Positions 33,997-43,298 of a stretch of 64,000 nt of DNA are shown piece by piece (position 1 is the stretch's first letter; the number at the start of each line of letters is the position of its first letter). Made by a program: the position numbers and the translations under genes. The stretch lies in the NCBI GenBank assembly GCA_032027085.1, contig JAVSMS010000001.1:3059126-3123125 (forward strand), given 5' to 3'. Source of the DNA: Pseudorhodoplanes sp. Its GTDB lineage: Bacteria > Pseudomonadota > Alphaproteobacteria > Rhizobiales > Xanthobacteraceae. Under the pieces are notes generated by a model. That model was given only the letters and a program-made list of their open reading frames with translations, made no database searches and had not been told where the DNA came from.

Positions 33997-34025
33997 AAAA
34001 CGCGGCGCCATCGGCGCCGCGTTTT
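33997..34025. terminator. Rho-independent terminator
   Basis: A strong stem (AAAACGCGGCGCC / GGCGCCGCGTTTT) with a 3-base loop, between the convergent NDUFA12 and TctC-like genes; its A/T ends make it usable in both directions. Confidence 0.85.
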
Positions 34026-34049
34026 GCTTATGGGAGCCTGCGCTCGCGC

Positions 34050-35039
34050 CTACATCGTCCCGGCAAGGCCCAGCTGCTTCACGAGAGAGCCCCATTTCTC
34101 GCGTTCGGAGGCGAGATATGTCTGGATACCGGCGACATCAGGCGTGTCGACCGGAATGAGGCCGATCTTTTCCGTGAGCTTGATCATCTCCGGGTCGGCC
34201 ATGATCTTCTTCATTTCCTTGTGCAGCCGTTCGACGACGGGCTTCGGGGTGGCGGCCGGCGCAAACAACATATGCCAGGACACCGCTTCGAAATCCGGCG
34301 CCTTGGCCGCTTCCGCGAAAGGCGGCACGTCCGGCAGGGACGGAATGCGCGTTGTCGCGGAGACCGCGAGCGCGCGCAGCTTGCCGTCGCGGATCAGCGG
34401 CAGCGAGGCGCCGGCTTCGGCGAAGCCGAGCTGCACATGTCCGGCGGCGATGTCCTGGATGGATTGCGGCGTGTTCTTGTAGGGCACATGCGTGAGCTCG
34501 AGCCCGAACCTCTTCTTCATGTATTCGATGGAGAGATGCTGGGCGACGCCGGCGCCGGGCGAGGAATAGCTCGGCGGCGTCTTGCTCTCTTTCACATATT
34601 TGATGAGCTCGGAAACCGACTTGGCGGGCAGATCGGGATTCACCACCAGAATGAAGGGCGACTTTACGTAGAAGGAGATCGGCACGAAATCCTTCACGTG
34701 ATCATAGTTCACCTTCTTGTAGAGGACCGGGTTGATCGCCATCGCCGACGAGGTCGAGACCAGGAGCGTGTAGCCATCCGCAGGCGCGGTCGCGACCGCG
34801 GCGGCGGCGAGCATCAGCGCGGCGCCGGGGCGATTCTCGACCACGACCGGCTTGCCGAGCGCGCCCTGCAGCTTGTCGGCATAGATCCGCACCAGCGAAT
34901 CCATGCCGGAGCCGGCGGCGAGCGGGACCACAATGGTCACGGGTTTGGTTGGATAGTCCTGCGCCCGCGCGGGCAAGCTGACCGTAGCGGTCATCGCCAA
35001 CGCGCCGACAAGCGCGCAGCGGACGTGTGTCCATGTCAT
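34050..35039 (-). CDS. Tripartite tricarboxylate transporter substrate-binding protein (Bug/TctC family)
   Basis: A 329-residue periplasmic binding protein with a signal peptide (residues 1-27, ending ARA). Bug-family landmarks: YPTKPVTIVVPLAAGSGMD, VVENRPGAALMLAAAAVA, AINPVLYKK and YSSPGAGVAQHLSIEY. These proteins bind small carboxylates or aromatic acids and usually outnumber their membrane partners; no TctAB genes are adjacent. GGGAGGG precedes the ATG at 35039; an upstream ATG at 35055 is possible but would spoil the signal peptide start. Confidence 0.88.
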   Translation of the reverse strand: MTWTHVRCALVGALAMTATVSLPARAQDYPTKPVTIVVPLAAGSGMDSLVRIYADKLQGALGKPVVVENRPGAALMLAAAAVATAPADGYTLLVSTSSAMAINPVLYKKVNYDHVKDFVPISFYVKSPFILVVNPDLPAKSVSELIKYVKESKTPPSYSSPGAGVAQHLSIEYMKKRFGLELTHVPYKNTPQSIQDIAAGHVQLGFAEAGASLPLIRDGKLRALAVSATTRIPSLPDVPPFAEAAKAPDFEAVSWHMLFAPAATPKPVVERLHKEMKKIMADPEMIKLTEKIGLIPVDTPDVAGIQTYLASEREKWGSLVKQLGLAGTM

Positions 35040-35301
35040 TTGAAACCCTCCCATCATCGCACCGCCGCGGCGGCACCTATCGTCTTCTCGGCATCCAGGC
35101 CGGGACGATTTGTTGCACGTAACAATGCGCGCTAGAAAACGCGCCGGCAAGGCGGACTTTGGAACCCATGTCCCGTGTGGCAGGACAGCCGGCGGCAACC
35201 CAAGGTTCCGGCTTCGCCGGCATCGCCCTTCCGCCGCCGCATTCGGCGTGTTAACCGGACACCACCATCCGCGGGGCCAGCGGTTTGACCGGGACTTTTC
35301 C

Positions 35302-36240
35302 ATGCATTCTGCGCTGAAACGACTGACCGGGGCAGGCCGGACTGCCGTCGCTTCGGCTGCGATTCTGGCCGGCTGCTCACTGCCGGTTTTGGCTCAGTTC
35401 GGCACCATTTTTGGCGATCCACCGCCGCGGCCGCCGGCCAACGTGCCCAGCCGTCCGCCGGTAGCGGACCCGCGCGACGACCAGTTTTTCGAAAGGCGGC
35501 AGCAGCCGCTTCCGCCGCGCTCTCAGCAGGACCCCTCCGGCCGAATTGGCCCGGGCCGGCCGCCATCGCAGGCGATCCAGAGCGAGCCGCTGGCACCGCC
35601 GCCCGGCGGCATCGCCGCGCCGGAACCCTCGCGCCAGGCGACGCCGTCCCCGACGCCCGGTCTGCCGCCGGGCGTGCGTCAGCCGCGCGGTACGCCGCAG
35701 CCGGCCAACACCGCCCCGCAGCCGGGCGACGAAATCATTTCCGAGCCGCCGACGCAAAAGATCGAGAACCAGCAGGCGGTGTTCTCCGGTCTCGACAAGA
35801 TCACCGGCCGCATCATCTCGTTCGATGTGGCGATCGGGGAGACGGTGCAGTTCGGTGCGCTGCAGGTGGTGCCGCGCGTCTGCTATACGCGTCCGCCGAC
35901 CGAGACGCCGAACACCGACGCCTTCATTGAAGTCAGTGAAGTGACCCTGCAGGGCGAGGTGCGCCGCATCTTCACCGGCTGGATGTTTGCAGCGAGTCCG
36001 GGCCTGCATGCGGTGGAGCATCCGATCTACGACATCTGGCTCACCGATTGTAAGCAGCCGCTGACCAAGGTGGCGGAAGATCCGCCGCCTGCGCCGGCGC
36101 CGCAACCCGCGCCGCAACGTCAGCAGCCACAGCCGCGTGCCCCGCAGCAATCGCAGCCGCCGGCACAGCAGCGTCCACAGCCGCGGCCCCAACAACAACC
36201 GAGTTCGCTCGAGCGCGCCTTCCCGACGCCGATCCGGTAG
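35302..36240 (+). CDS. DUF2155 domain protein, proline-rich, secreted
   Basis: A 312-residue protein with a signal peptide (residues 1-32, ending VLAQ), a long Pro/Gln/Arg-rich region, a compact DUF2155 domain (KITGRIISFDVAIGETVQFGALQVVPRVCY to HPIYDIWLTDC, quoted ends only) with two cysteines likely in a disulphide, and a second Pro/Gln-rich tail. The family is restricted to alphaproteobacteria and lies near aat and complex I accessory genes; function unknown, probably periplasmic. The in-frame start at 35110 would precede the signal peptide and is rejected. Confidence 0.82.
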   Translation: MHSALKRLTGAGRTAVASAAILAGCSLPVLAQFGTIFGDPPPRPPANVPSRPPVADPRDDQFFERRQQPLPPRSQQDPSGRIGPGRPPSQAIQSEPLAPPPGGIAAPEPSRQATPSPTPGLPPGVRQPRGTPQPANTAPQPGDEIISEPPTQKIENQQAVFSGLDKITGRIISFDVAIGETVQFGALQVVPRVCYTRPPTETPNTDAFIEVSEVTLQGEVRRIFTGWMFAASPGLHAVEHPIYDIWLTDCKQPLTKVAEDPPPAPAPQPAPQRQQPQPRAPQQSQPPAQQRPQPRPQQQPSSLERAFPTPIR

Positions 36241-36268
36241 ATTTTTCGCTGCAACAACGGGAACGCAA

Positions 36269-36946
36269 TTACGCGATGTGGTCGAGCGTTTGCGCGCCGG
36301 TCACGGGGCCGTCGCCGATCGCAAAGAAATCGCCTTCGCCAGTGAGTGCCGTTTCCAGCATCCTGTGATAGCGGAGCTTGGAGATTTCGACGGCGCCAAA
36401 CGTCTTCAGGTGATCGGTGACAAACTGGGTGTCGAGCAGAATGAATCCGCCCACCCGCAGCCGCGCCACCAGATGCACCAGCGCAACCTTCGATGCGTCG
36501 CGCGCGGTATGGAACATGCTCTCGCCGAAAAAGGCGCGACCGAGCCGCACGCCATACAATCCGCCGACCAGGGTGTCGCCGTCATATGTCTCGACCGAGT
36601 GGCAATGCCCGATCTCGGCTAGCCGGAGATAAAGCGACCGGATGCGGCGGTTAATCCAGGTGCGGGTGCGATCGGCGGCCGGCGAGGCGCAGCCGTCAAT
36701 CACGGCCTCGATATCGCGATCGACGTGGACGGTGTAGCGGTCACTGCGGATGGTGCGGGTGAGCCGCTTGGGAACATGGAACCTGTCCAGCGGAATGATC
36801 CCACGCTCGTCCGGCTCGATCCAATAGATCGAGGGGTCTTCTGCGCTTTCCGCCATCGGGAAAATGCCGCAGGCATAGGCCTTCAGCAGCACCTCCGGGG
36901 TGATCTCGACAAAGCCGGTATCTCGCGCGGTTTCGCGGCTGGCCAT
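36269..36946 (-). CDS. aat: Leucyl/phenylalanyl-tRNA--protein transferase
   Basis: A 225-residue L/F transferase that adds Leu or Phe from aminoacyl-tRNA to proteins with N-terminal Arg or Lys, marking them for ClpAP degradation. Landmarks: [54 protein letters not shown] and LLDTQF. Length is standard for alphaproteobacteria. It is convergent with the DUF2155 gene, the usual arrangement in Hyphomicrobiales. Confidence 0.95.
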   Translation of the reverse strand: MASRETARDTGFVEITPEVLLKAYACGIFPMAESAEDPSIYWIEPDERGIIPLDRFHVPKRLTRTIRSDRYTVHVDRDIEAVIDGCASPAADRTRTWINRRIRSLYLRLAEIGHCHSVETYDGDTLVGGLYGVRLGRAFFGESMFHTARDASKVALVHLVARLRVGGFILLDTQFVTDHLKTFGAVEISKLRYHRMLETALTGEGDFFAIGDGPVTGAQTLDHIA

Positions 36947-37193
36947 TTTTTTTATGTAACCCTCCGGGACGGGGAAGGGAATTGGCGATTAGGCCGCAAC
37001 CGGCAGCGCTTGAATGTTCCGGAAGTGGACATCCCGGAACTGAGTTCCCGCGTCCCCTGGGGGCACGGAACTGCCGCCCCGGGATTGCCGGTTAACACGC
37101 GGTTATCCATGCTCCCGTTAAATTCTCGACACTTTAAGAACAAATGAGCCCGACAGCCTTTTTCCCCTAGTAGCGTTGCGTATGGGGAAGTCC

Positions 37194-37628
37194 ATGGACG
37201 GGGTCCAATTTGACGAGTCTGGAATGGACGAGTCCAGTCAATCTGTCTGTGTCCTGCTGGTTGAGGATGAAGGACTGATCGCAGAAATGATCAGCCTTGC
37301 TCTGGAAGACCGGGGCTACCGCGTCTGCATTTCCGACAACGCCGACGATGCGCTGCGACTTCTCGCTTCCGATGAGCCAATCGATATCCTGTTCACCGAT
37401 ATCAATCTGCCGGGCAACATGGACGGCGCCGTCCTCGCCGTGAAAGCGCGTGAGATACGGCCGGATCTGCCCGTCATCTTCGCATCCGGTCGTTGGAGCC
37501 TTTTGGACAAGCTGCAGACAATTCCGCATTCTGCCATTCTGCCGAAGCCGTACAGCGTCACCCGCGCCTGCGAGGCGGTGAAACTCCTGCTTGATGGCGC
37601 GCGTCCGGCGGAGTCGCTATCCGTTTAG
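37194..37628 (+). CDS. Single-domain response regulator
   Basis: A 144-residue CheY-like receiver with no output domain: acidic pocket LLVEDEGL, phosphorylation Asp in FTDINLPG, Ser/Thr switch replaced by FASGR, and the conserved Lys in LPKPYS. It would take phosphate from a histidine kinase not in the window. GGGGA lies before the ATG at 37194; TTG at 37176 and ATG at 37182 are alternatives without a good ribosome-binding site. The spacer holds a TTAA-N7-TTAT pattern (37092-37106), weakly like a CtrA site. Confidence 0.85.
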   Translation: MDGVQFDESGMDESSQSVCVLLVEDEGLIAEMISLALEDRGYRVCISDNADDALRLLASDEPIDILFTDINLPGNMDGAVLAVKAREIRPDLPVIFASGRWSLLDKLQTIPHSAILPKPYSVTRACEAVKLLLDGARPAESLSV

Positions 37629-37811
37629 CTTGTCCATGAAGTCCAAGGGCAGCGGGAACACGATCGTCGACGAGCGTTCGCTTTGGCGATAGCAATCGCT
37701 ACATAGGTGGCAAAACGCCATTCCCAACGAAAGAGGAAATTCACTGGCCGGTCATCACAAGGGCGGTGGGATCACGGGTCCGGGCTATGATCTCCTCCTG
37801 CATGCTTCGCC

Positions 37812-38282
37812 ATGAGTGACCCTGCAGACACCGCCAATGTTATCATTCGGCCGCCGATCGCGTGGGCGCTTGCGGTGCTCGTGGGGCTCGCCCTGCAATG
37901 GGTCGCGTCCTTGCCGTTCCTGCCGGCCTCAGTACCCGCAGGCTGGGTCGGCGGGATGGTGTTCGTCCTTGCGCTGGCGCTGCTCGCCTGGGGGATCGCT
38001 ACCATCACCAGGGCCGGCTCGAACGTGCCCACCAACATGCCGGCCACCACCATCGTCCAGACCGGACCCTACCGCTTCACGCGCAATCCTATCTACCTCG
38101 GCATGTTTCTTGGGCTTGTCGGTCTCGCCATTGCCTTCGACAGTCTTTGGCTGCTCGGGACGCTCGTGGCCTTCGTCCTCGTCATTCGCTACGGCGTGGT
38201 CGCCCGCGAGGAAGCCTATCTCGAGCGCAAGTTCGGCGATGTCTATCGCCACTACCGCACGCGCGTACGGCGCTGGCTGTAG
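37812..38282 (+). CDS. Isoprenylcysteine carboxyl methyltransferase-family membrane protein
   Basis: A 156-residue ICMT/PEMT-like protein with about four helices and the conserved C-terminal SAM-binding core: TGPYRFTRNPIYLGMFLG, then EEAYLERKFGDVYRHY and a terminal VRRW. It methylates an unknown lipid or small membrane substrate. No operon partner; convergent with accC. Confidence 0.87.
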   Translation: MSDPADTANVIIRPPIAWALAVLVGLALQWVASLPFLPASVPAGWVGGMVFVLALALLAWGIATITRAGSNVPTNMPATTIVQTGPYRFTRNPIYLGMFLGLVGLAIAFDSLWLLGTLVAFVLVIRYGVVAREEAYLERKFGDVYRHYRTRVRRWL

Positions 38283-38298
38283 GGGCGATTGACGGGCC

Positions 38299-39657
38299 CT
38301 AGCTCAAGTTGTCCATGCCGCCTTGCGCGAGGAAATGCTCGAGCCAGTGGATCGAGTAATTGCCGTCGAGAATGTCCTGGTTGCGCACCAGGGTGCGGAA
38401 CAGCGGCAGGGTGGTTTCGACGCCGTCGACGACGAATTCATCGAGCGCACGCTTCAGCCGCGCCAAACATTCCTGCCGCGTCTTGCCGTGCACGATCAGC
38501 TTGCCGACCATTGAGTCGTAATGCGGCGGGATCTTGTAGCCCTGATAGGCGGCGGAATCGACGCGCACACCCATGCCGCCGGGCGGATGATAATGCAGGA
38601 TGGTGCCGGGCGAGGGACGGAAGTTAAACGGATTTTCCGCGTTGATCCGGCACTCGATGGCATGGCCGTGAAACTCCACGTCGGCCTGTTTGCAGGGCAG
38701 ATCGCCGCCGGCCGCAACCCGGATCTGTTCCAGGATCAGGTCGATATCGGTGATCATCTCGGTCACTGGATGCTCGACCTGGATGCGGGTGTTCATCTCG
38801 ATGAAATAGAACTCGCCGTCCTCGTAGAGAAACTCCACGGTGCCGACGCCGAGATACTTCACGTCGCGCATCGCCTTTGCGACGATCTCGCCGATGCGGT
38901 CGCGCTGCGCAGTGTTGAGCGCAGGAGATGGGCTTTCCTCCAGCACCTTCTGGTGTCGCCGCTGCAACGAGCAATCGCGCTCGCCGAGATGGATGGCGCC
39001 GCCGCGTCCGTCGCCCAGCACCTGGATTTCAATGTGGCGCGGTTTCTGCAGGTATTTTTCGAGATACACGGCGTCATCGCCGAAGGCGGCCTTCGCTTCC
39101 GAGCGCGCGGTCGAGAGCGCAACGCTCAATTCCTGCTCTGAATAGGCGACCTTCATGCCGCGTCCGCCGCCGCCGGCGGCGGCTTTCACCAGCACCGGAT
39201 AGCCGATCTCCTTTCCGATGCGCAAAGCCTCATCGTCCGAGGTGACGCCGCCTTCCGAGCCGGGCACGACCGGAATGCCAAGCCGCTTGGCCGTGCGCTT
39301 GGCCTCGATCTTGTCGCCCATCAGGCGGATGTGTTCGGCCTTGGGACCGATAAAACCGATATTGTGCTCGGCGAGAATTTCCGCAAAGCGCGCATTCTCC
39401 GACAGGAAGCCGTAGCCGGGATGCACCGCGTCGGCGCCGGTGATCTCGCAGGCCGCGAGCAGGGAAGGGATATTCAGATAGCTGTCGCGTGCGGCAGGCG
39501 GCCCGATGCAGACGCTCTCGTCGGCGAGGCGTACATGCATGGCGTCGGCATCGGCGGTGGAATGCACGGCCACCGTCGGGATGCCGAGTTCCTTGCAGGC
39601 GCGCAGCACTCGGAGCGCAATCTCGCCGCGATTGGCGATGAGGATCTTGTCGAACAT
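38299..39657 (-). CDS. accC: Acetyl-CoA carboxylase, biotin carboxylase subunit
   Basis: A 452-residue biotin carboxylase: [19 protein letters not shown] start, ATP-grasp GGGGRGMKV loop, [15 protein letters not shown] and IECRINAE. It carboxylates the biotin on AccB, the first step of fatty-acid synthesis. The ATG at 39657 matches the family start exactly; the longer frame to 39786 crosses a palindromic repeat and was rejected. It follows accB on the same strand with 150 bp between, unusually long for this pair because of the inserted repeat. Confidence 0.96.
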   Translation of the reverse strand: MFDKILIANRGEIALRVLRACKELGIPTVAVHSTADADAMHVRLADESVCIGPPAARDSYLNIPSLLAACEITGADAVHPGYGFLSENARFAEILAEHNIGFIGPKAEHIRLMGDKIEAKRTAKRLGIPVVPGSEGGVTSDDEALRIGKEIGYPVLVKAAAGGGGRGMKVAYSEQELSVALSTARSEAKAAFGDDAVYLEKYLQKPRHIEIQVLGDGRGGAIHLGERDCSLQRRHQKVLEESPSPALNTAQRDRIGEIVAKAMRDVKYLGVGTVEFLYEDGEFYFIEMNTRIQVEHPVTEMITDIDLILEQIRVAAGGDLPCKQADVEFHGHAIECRINAENPFNFRPSPGTILHYHPPGGMGVRVDSAAYQGYKIPPHYDSMVGKLIVHGKTRQECLARLKRALDEFVVDGVETTLPLFRTLVRNQDILDGNYSIHWLEHFLAQGGMDNLS

Positions 39658-39676
39658 CGTTATTTGTACCCTCGCA

Positions 39677-39783
39677 CCGTCATCCTGAGGTGCCCGCGCG
39701 GTGCGGACCTCGAAGGAAGGCGGCAACGGACGGGCCGTCGTCCGTGGAGGCTCGGGCGTCGACCGAGTGCCTCCGGGTGACGG
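39677..39783. repeat. Imperfect palindromic repeat between accB and accC
   Basis: About 107 bases beginning CCGTCATCCTGAGGTGC and ending GTGCCTCCGGGTGACGG, so the ends are imperfect inverted copies. The 'GTCATCCTGAGG' type of element is, from memory, widely dispersed in Bradyrhizobium/Rhodopseudomonas-like genomes. It sits inside an operon that must be read through. Confidence 0.65.
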
Positions 39784-39807
39784 CAAAAGTTCGCGAGCGA
39801 CGAAGCA

Positions 39808-40290
39808 TCACTCAATAATCACCAGCGGCTCGCCGAATTCGACCGGCTGACCATCCTCGACCAGGATCTGCGTGACGGTGCCGGCGCGCGGCGCCGGAAT
39901 CTGGTTCATGGTCTTCATCGCTTCGACGATCAGCAGCGTGTCGCCGGCTTTCACCACGGTGCCGACGTCGACGAAGGGCTTGGCGCCGGGCGAGGGCGCG
40001 AGATAAGCGGTGCCGACCATCGGTGAGGGCACGGCGCCCGGATGCTTTGCCAGGTCATTGGTCGCCGTCACGACATGCGCGGGTGCCGCCGCCACGGGCG
40101 CCGCGACCACCGGCGCCGCCGCAACCATGCGTCCGCCGCCGCGGCCGACACGAATGCGCGTTCCATCCTGCTCGATCTCGATCTCCGACAAGTTGGTCTC
40201 GTCGAGCAGCTTGGCCAGATCTCGGATCGCATCCTGGTCGATCGCGAGCCTGCTCTTCGGTTTGTCGTCTTTCTGCGGACCGCGTGCCAC
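39808..40290 (-). CDS. accB: Acetyl-CoA carboxylase, biotin carboxyl carrier protein
   Basis: A 160-residue BCCP: a short N-terminal helix region ([19 protein letters not shown]), an Ala/Pro/Val-rich linker, and the biotinyl domain with the target lysine in EAMKTMNQI. It shuttles carboxybiotin from AccC to the carboxyltransferase. The start is uncertain: GTG at 40290 matches the family N-terminus, with GGGG 9 bases upstream; GTG at 40305 is another option. It follows aroQ by 16 bp. Confidence 0.92.
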   Translation of the reverse strand: MARGPQKDDKPKSRLAIDQDAIRDLAKLLDETNLSEIEIEQDGTRIRVGRGGGRMVAAAPVVAAPVAAAPAHVVTATNDLAKHPGAVPSPMVGTAYLAPSPGAKPFVDVGTVVKAGDTLLIVEAMKTMNQIPAPRAGTVTQILVEDGQPVEFGEPLVIIE

Positions 40291-40306
40291 GTCCTTCAAC
40301 CCCACA

Positions 40307-40759
40307 TTATTTTTTCGATTGTTCGATGATCGTCGCAAGACCATTGATCGCGAGCGCGTAACCGTTGACACCGAAGCCCGTCAATACCGCCTTTGCGACC
40401 TTCGAGATCAGCGAATGCTGGCGAAATTCCTCGCGGGCGTAGATGTTGGTGATGTGAATCTCGATCACCGGCAGATTGGACGCGATCAGCGCATCAAGGA
40501 TGGCGACCGACGTCGTGGTGTAGCCGGCCGGATTGATGATGATGCCCGCGGCCTGCTTCGCCATCGCTTCCTGGACGGCATTGACGATTTCGCCCTCGAG
40601 ATTGGATTGCCGGAACTCGACGGCGAGGCCATGCGCCTTGGCAGCCTCCCGGCAGAGTGCTTCCACATCCGCCAGGGTCGTGCGGCCATAGATGTCGGGC
40701 TCACGGGTACCGAGCAGATTCAGGTTGGGCCCGTTGAGGACGTAGATCGTCTTGGCCAT
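40307..40759 (-). CDS. aroQ: 3-dehydroquinate dehydratase, type II
   Basis: A 150-residue type II dehydroquinase of the shikimate pathway. Landmarks: [19 protein letters not shown] with the catalytic Tyr, [22 protein letters not shown] and [15 protein letters not shown]. Forms dodecamers. It begins the aroQ-accB-accC operon typical of alphaproteobacteria. Confidence 0.96.
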   Translation of the reverse strand: MAKTIYVLNGPNLNLLGTREPDIYGRTTLADVEALCREAAKAHGLAVEFRQSNLEGEIVNAVQEAMAKQAAGIIINPAGYTTTSVAILDALIASNLPVIEIHITNIYAREEFRQHSLISKVAKAVLTGFGVNGYALAINGLATIIEQSKK

Positions 40760-40933
40760 TAGGCTTGGAGCGTCGGACTGGCGAAAACCGGGATTGGGGC
40801 GGGGCGCCGCCGTCCCGCGGGGCCCGTTATAGGGGGCTCCCCGCGTCAGGGGAAGCCTGAACGCGGAAGCCCTGCCGGCGGTCTGGCCAGCTGAAAAACA
40901 TAGTTAAAACGCGGTCCGGCGGGGTTTCCGGGC

Positions 40934-41704
40934 CTAACAGGTGGCCTTGCCGCAGCGGGCGGTGTTGATCTTTTCCTTGAGGCTCGCAAGGCCCACGGCG
41001 CCGATCACCACGTCGTCGTTGATGACATAGCTCGGGGTGCCGTTCAGCCCCAGCGTCTCGGCGAGCTTGAAGCTTTCCTCGAGCGCCGCGCGCACCTCGG
41101 GACTGTTCATATCCTTCTCCAGCCGCGCCATGTCGGCGCCAGCCTCCTTCGCCGCGGCGAGGGCCCGCGTCTTGTCGGCCTGGCCGCGGCTGCCGAGCAG
41201 CTTCTGATGGAAGTCGAGATATTTCTTGCCACTCTTGTCCTGCAGGGAGAGCGCGGCGGCGACCTGCGCGGCCTGCACTGAACCTTCGCCGAGTACCGGG
41301 AATTCCTTCAGCACGATCTTCAGATTCGGATCGGTCTTCAAAAGATCCATCATGTCGGCCATGGCGCGTTTGCAATAGCCGCAATTGTAGTCGAAGAACT
41401 CGACCATGGTGACATCGCCCTTCGGATTGCCGAGCGTGACCTGGCGCGGCGAATTGAAGATCGCTTCCTTGTTGGCCGCGATAGCGCCCTTGGCCTTTTC
41501 GGTTTCCGCGATGGCCTGGCGCTTCTCCAGTTCCTGCATGACGTCCTGCAGCACTTCGGGATTCTTCAGCAGGTAGTTCTTGATGATGGCTTCGATTTCG
41601 GCGCGTTGCGCCGGGTTGAAGTTCTGCGCCTGAGCCGCGTGCAGCGACATGATGAGGGCGCCGGACATCACGGCCCCGGCAATAAGGCGAAGAGGGAAAA
41701 TCAT
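40934..41704 (-). CDS. DsbA-family (Com1-like) periplasmic thiol-disulphide oxidoreductase
   Basis: A 256-residue protein with a signal peptide (ends AQAQ), a helical N-terminal region (residues 30-75) and a DsbA thioredoxin domain with the active site FDYNCGYCKRAM and the cis-Pro loop NGTPSYVI. It introduces or isomerises disulphides in exported proteins. Two extra C-terminal cysteines (ARCGKATC) are present. AGGA lies 8 bases before the ATG at 41704. It directly follows the M48 protease gene. Confidence 0.9.
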   Translation of the reverse strand: MIFPLRLIAGAVMSGALIMSLHAAQAQNFNPAQRAEIEAIIKNYLLKNPEVLQDVMQELEKRQAIAETEKAKGAIAANKEAIFNSPRQVTLGNPKGDVTMVEFFDYNCGYCKRAMADMMDLLKTDPNLKIVLKEFPVLGEGSVQAAQVAAALSLQDKSGKKYLDFHQKLLGSRGQADKTRALAAAKEAGADMARLEKDMNSPEVRAALEESFKLAETLGLNGTPSYVINDDVVIGAVGLASLKEKINTARCGKATC

Positions 41705-41724
41705 GACATCATCCTTTTGGAGCG

Positions 41725-43140
41725 TCAGCGGCGACGCATCTGCGCTGACTCGGGAAGTTTGGTCGATACAATGTCGTCGGCTTTCACCCATCCTGGCGTA
41801 CCGACCGGAAAACGGGTCTTGGCGCGCGCGGCAAGTTCGCGCGCGGTCTTGATGTCGCCGCGATAGAAGGCGGCCTGGGCGGACGCGAGATCGGCCTGCG
41901 CCAGGTCGCCCTTGCGGCCATAGGCCATGGCGAGCTGCTGGTAGCCGGCAGGCGCTTCCGGCTCCCGCGCCAGCGCGTTGCGAAGCATGTTGACGGCTTC
42001 GTCGGCGTTGGCCGGATTGTTGGTGCCGACCAGCGCCTGCCCGAGCATGATCTGGATCAGCGGCGCATTCGGAACCATCTGCACGGCACGGCGCAGCGGG
42101 GCGACGGCCTCCGCGGCGCGGCCCGACTCCATCAGGGCCTGACCCTTGAGTTCATGGAAATAGGGATTGCTCGGGTGCTGCGCGATCAGCGCGTCGATAT
42201 GCTGCACCGCCGTCTGCAGATTGCCGTGCTTGTAGGTGGAGATGGCGCGCGCATAGCGGGCGGGCAGCGAGCTGTCGTTCTGTGGATAGCGCCGCATCAC
42301 CGTCGCCGGCGGCTCCATGAACCCGGAAATCTTCGCCCGCATCATGTCGTGACGCAATTGCAGTTCGGCCGGATCCTTCTTGTCCCAGAACTTGCTGTCC
42401 TTGGCGATCTGGGTGAGGGCGGCGACGCGTTCGGCCGGCATCGGATGCGACTGCGCATAGGGGTCGGCATGGCGCGCAGTGAACATCATCTGGTCGGCCA
42501 TGCGCTTGAAGGTATCGTACATGCCCTTGGCTGATTGGCCGGTGGCGTTGAGGAATTTCACCGCCGCGCGGTCGGCCTGCTCTTCCTGGCTGCGCTGATA
42601 GGAGAGAACGGTGCGCAGCGCTGCATGTTGCGATCCGGCGATTGCCGCCGCGCCCGCCTGACCGGCACCGCTGCCGCCGCCGCCCGCGACGATGGCGCCG
42701 ATGCCCAGCAGCATGCCGATGATCGCCATCGTCTGCGCATTGGCAAGTTCGTCACGCAGGCGCGACAAGTGCCCGCCGGCAATGTGTCCGGTTTCATGTG
42801 CCAGCACGCCGATAATCTGATTCGGCGTTTCCGATTCCATCAATGCGCCGGTGTTCACAAAGATGCGCTTGCCGTCCATGACGAAGGCATTGAAGGCGCG
42901 GTTGTTGATGATGACGACCTTGATGTTCTGGTTGCTGAGACCGGCCGTGCGCAGGATCGGCTGCGTATAGTCGCGCAGGAGCTGCTCGATCTCGGTATCG
43001 CGGATGACCGGCATGTTGCCCTGCGCCGCGGCCGGTTGCGGCAAGCTCGTGGCGGCGAGCGCGGCGGCGGTGAAAACCGAGACGGCGCGGGACGCTGGCC
43101 TAAGGCGGCGCGTCCTGATAGGGAAATCCACGGCTGTCAT
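41725..43140 (-). CDS. M48-family metalloprotease with TPR repeats (BepA-like)
   Basis: A 471-residue periplasmic protease: signal peptide (ends AAAQ), the zinc motif LAHETGHIAGGH with the downstream Glu in SQEEQADRAAVKFL, and a C-terminal half of TPR-like repeats (residues about 300-450). BepA (YfgC) degrades or chaperones misfolded outer-membrane proteins such as LptD. The ATG at 43140 was chosen to give a normal signal peptide. It is 20 bp before the DsbA-like gene, and both serve envelope protein quality. Confidence 0.9.
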   Translation of the reverse strand: MTAVDFPIRTRRLRPASRAVSVFTAAALAATSLPQPAAAQGNMPVIRDTEIEQLLRDYTQPILRTAGLSNQNIKVVIINNRAFNAFVMDGKRIFVNTGALMESETPNQIIGVLAHETGHIAGGHLSRLRDELANAQTMAIIGMLLGIGAIVAGGGGSGAGQAGAAAIAGSQHAALRTVLSYQRSQEEQADRAAVKFLNATGQSAKGMYDTFKRMADQMMFTARHADPYAQSHPMPAERVAALTQIAKDSKFWDKKDPAELQLRHDMMRAKISGFMEPPATVMRRYPQNDSSLPARYARAISTYKHGNLQTAVQHIDALIAQHPSNPYFHELKGQALMESGRAAEAVAPLRRAVQMVPNAPLIQIMLGQALVGTNNPANADEAVNMLRNALAREPEAPAGYQQLAMAYGRKGDLAQADLASAQAAFYRGDIKTARELAARAKTRFPVGTPGWVKADDIVSTKLPESAQMRRR

Positions 43141-43298
43141 GTCGCTGAATAGGACCTTTCGGGGCAACCTAGAGAGGCGTCCAGATGACGTCAAATCACG
43201 GCTAGGGTCATGTCCTGGTTAGGCGACAAGAGCCGCGCGAATACGGCAACAGCGGGGCGAAAGGCGCGGTCCCGGCGCGTCAAAACGAACCAAATCAG

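Noticed and set aside
37092-37106. CtrA site (TTAA-N7-TTAT) before the response regulator
   Set aside because: One mismatch to a short consensus and no supporting second site; kept only as a remark.
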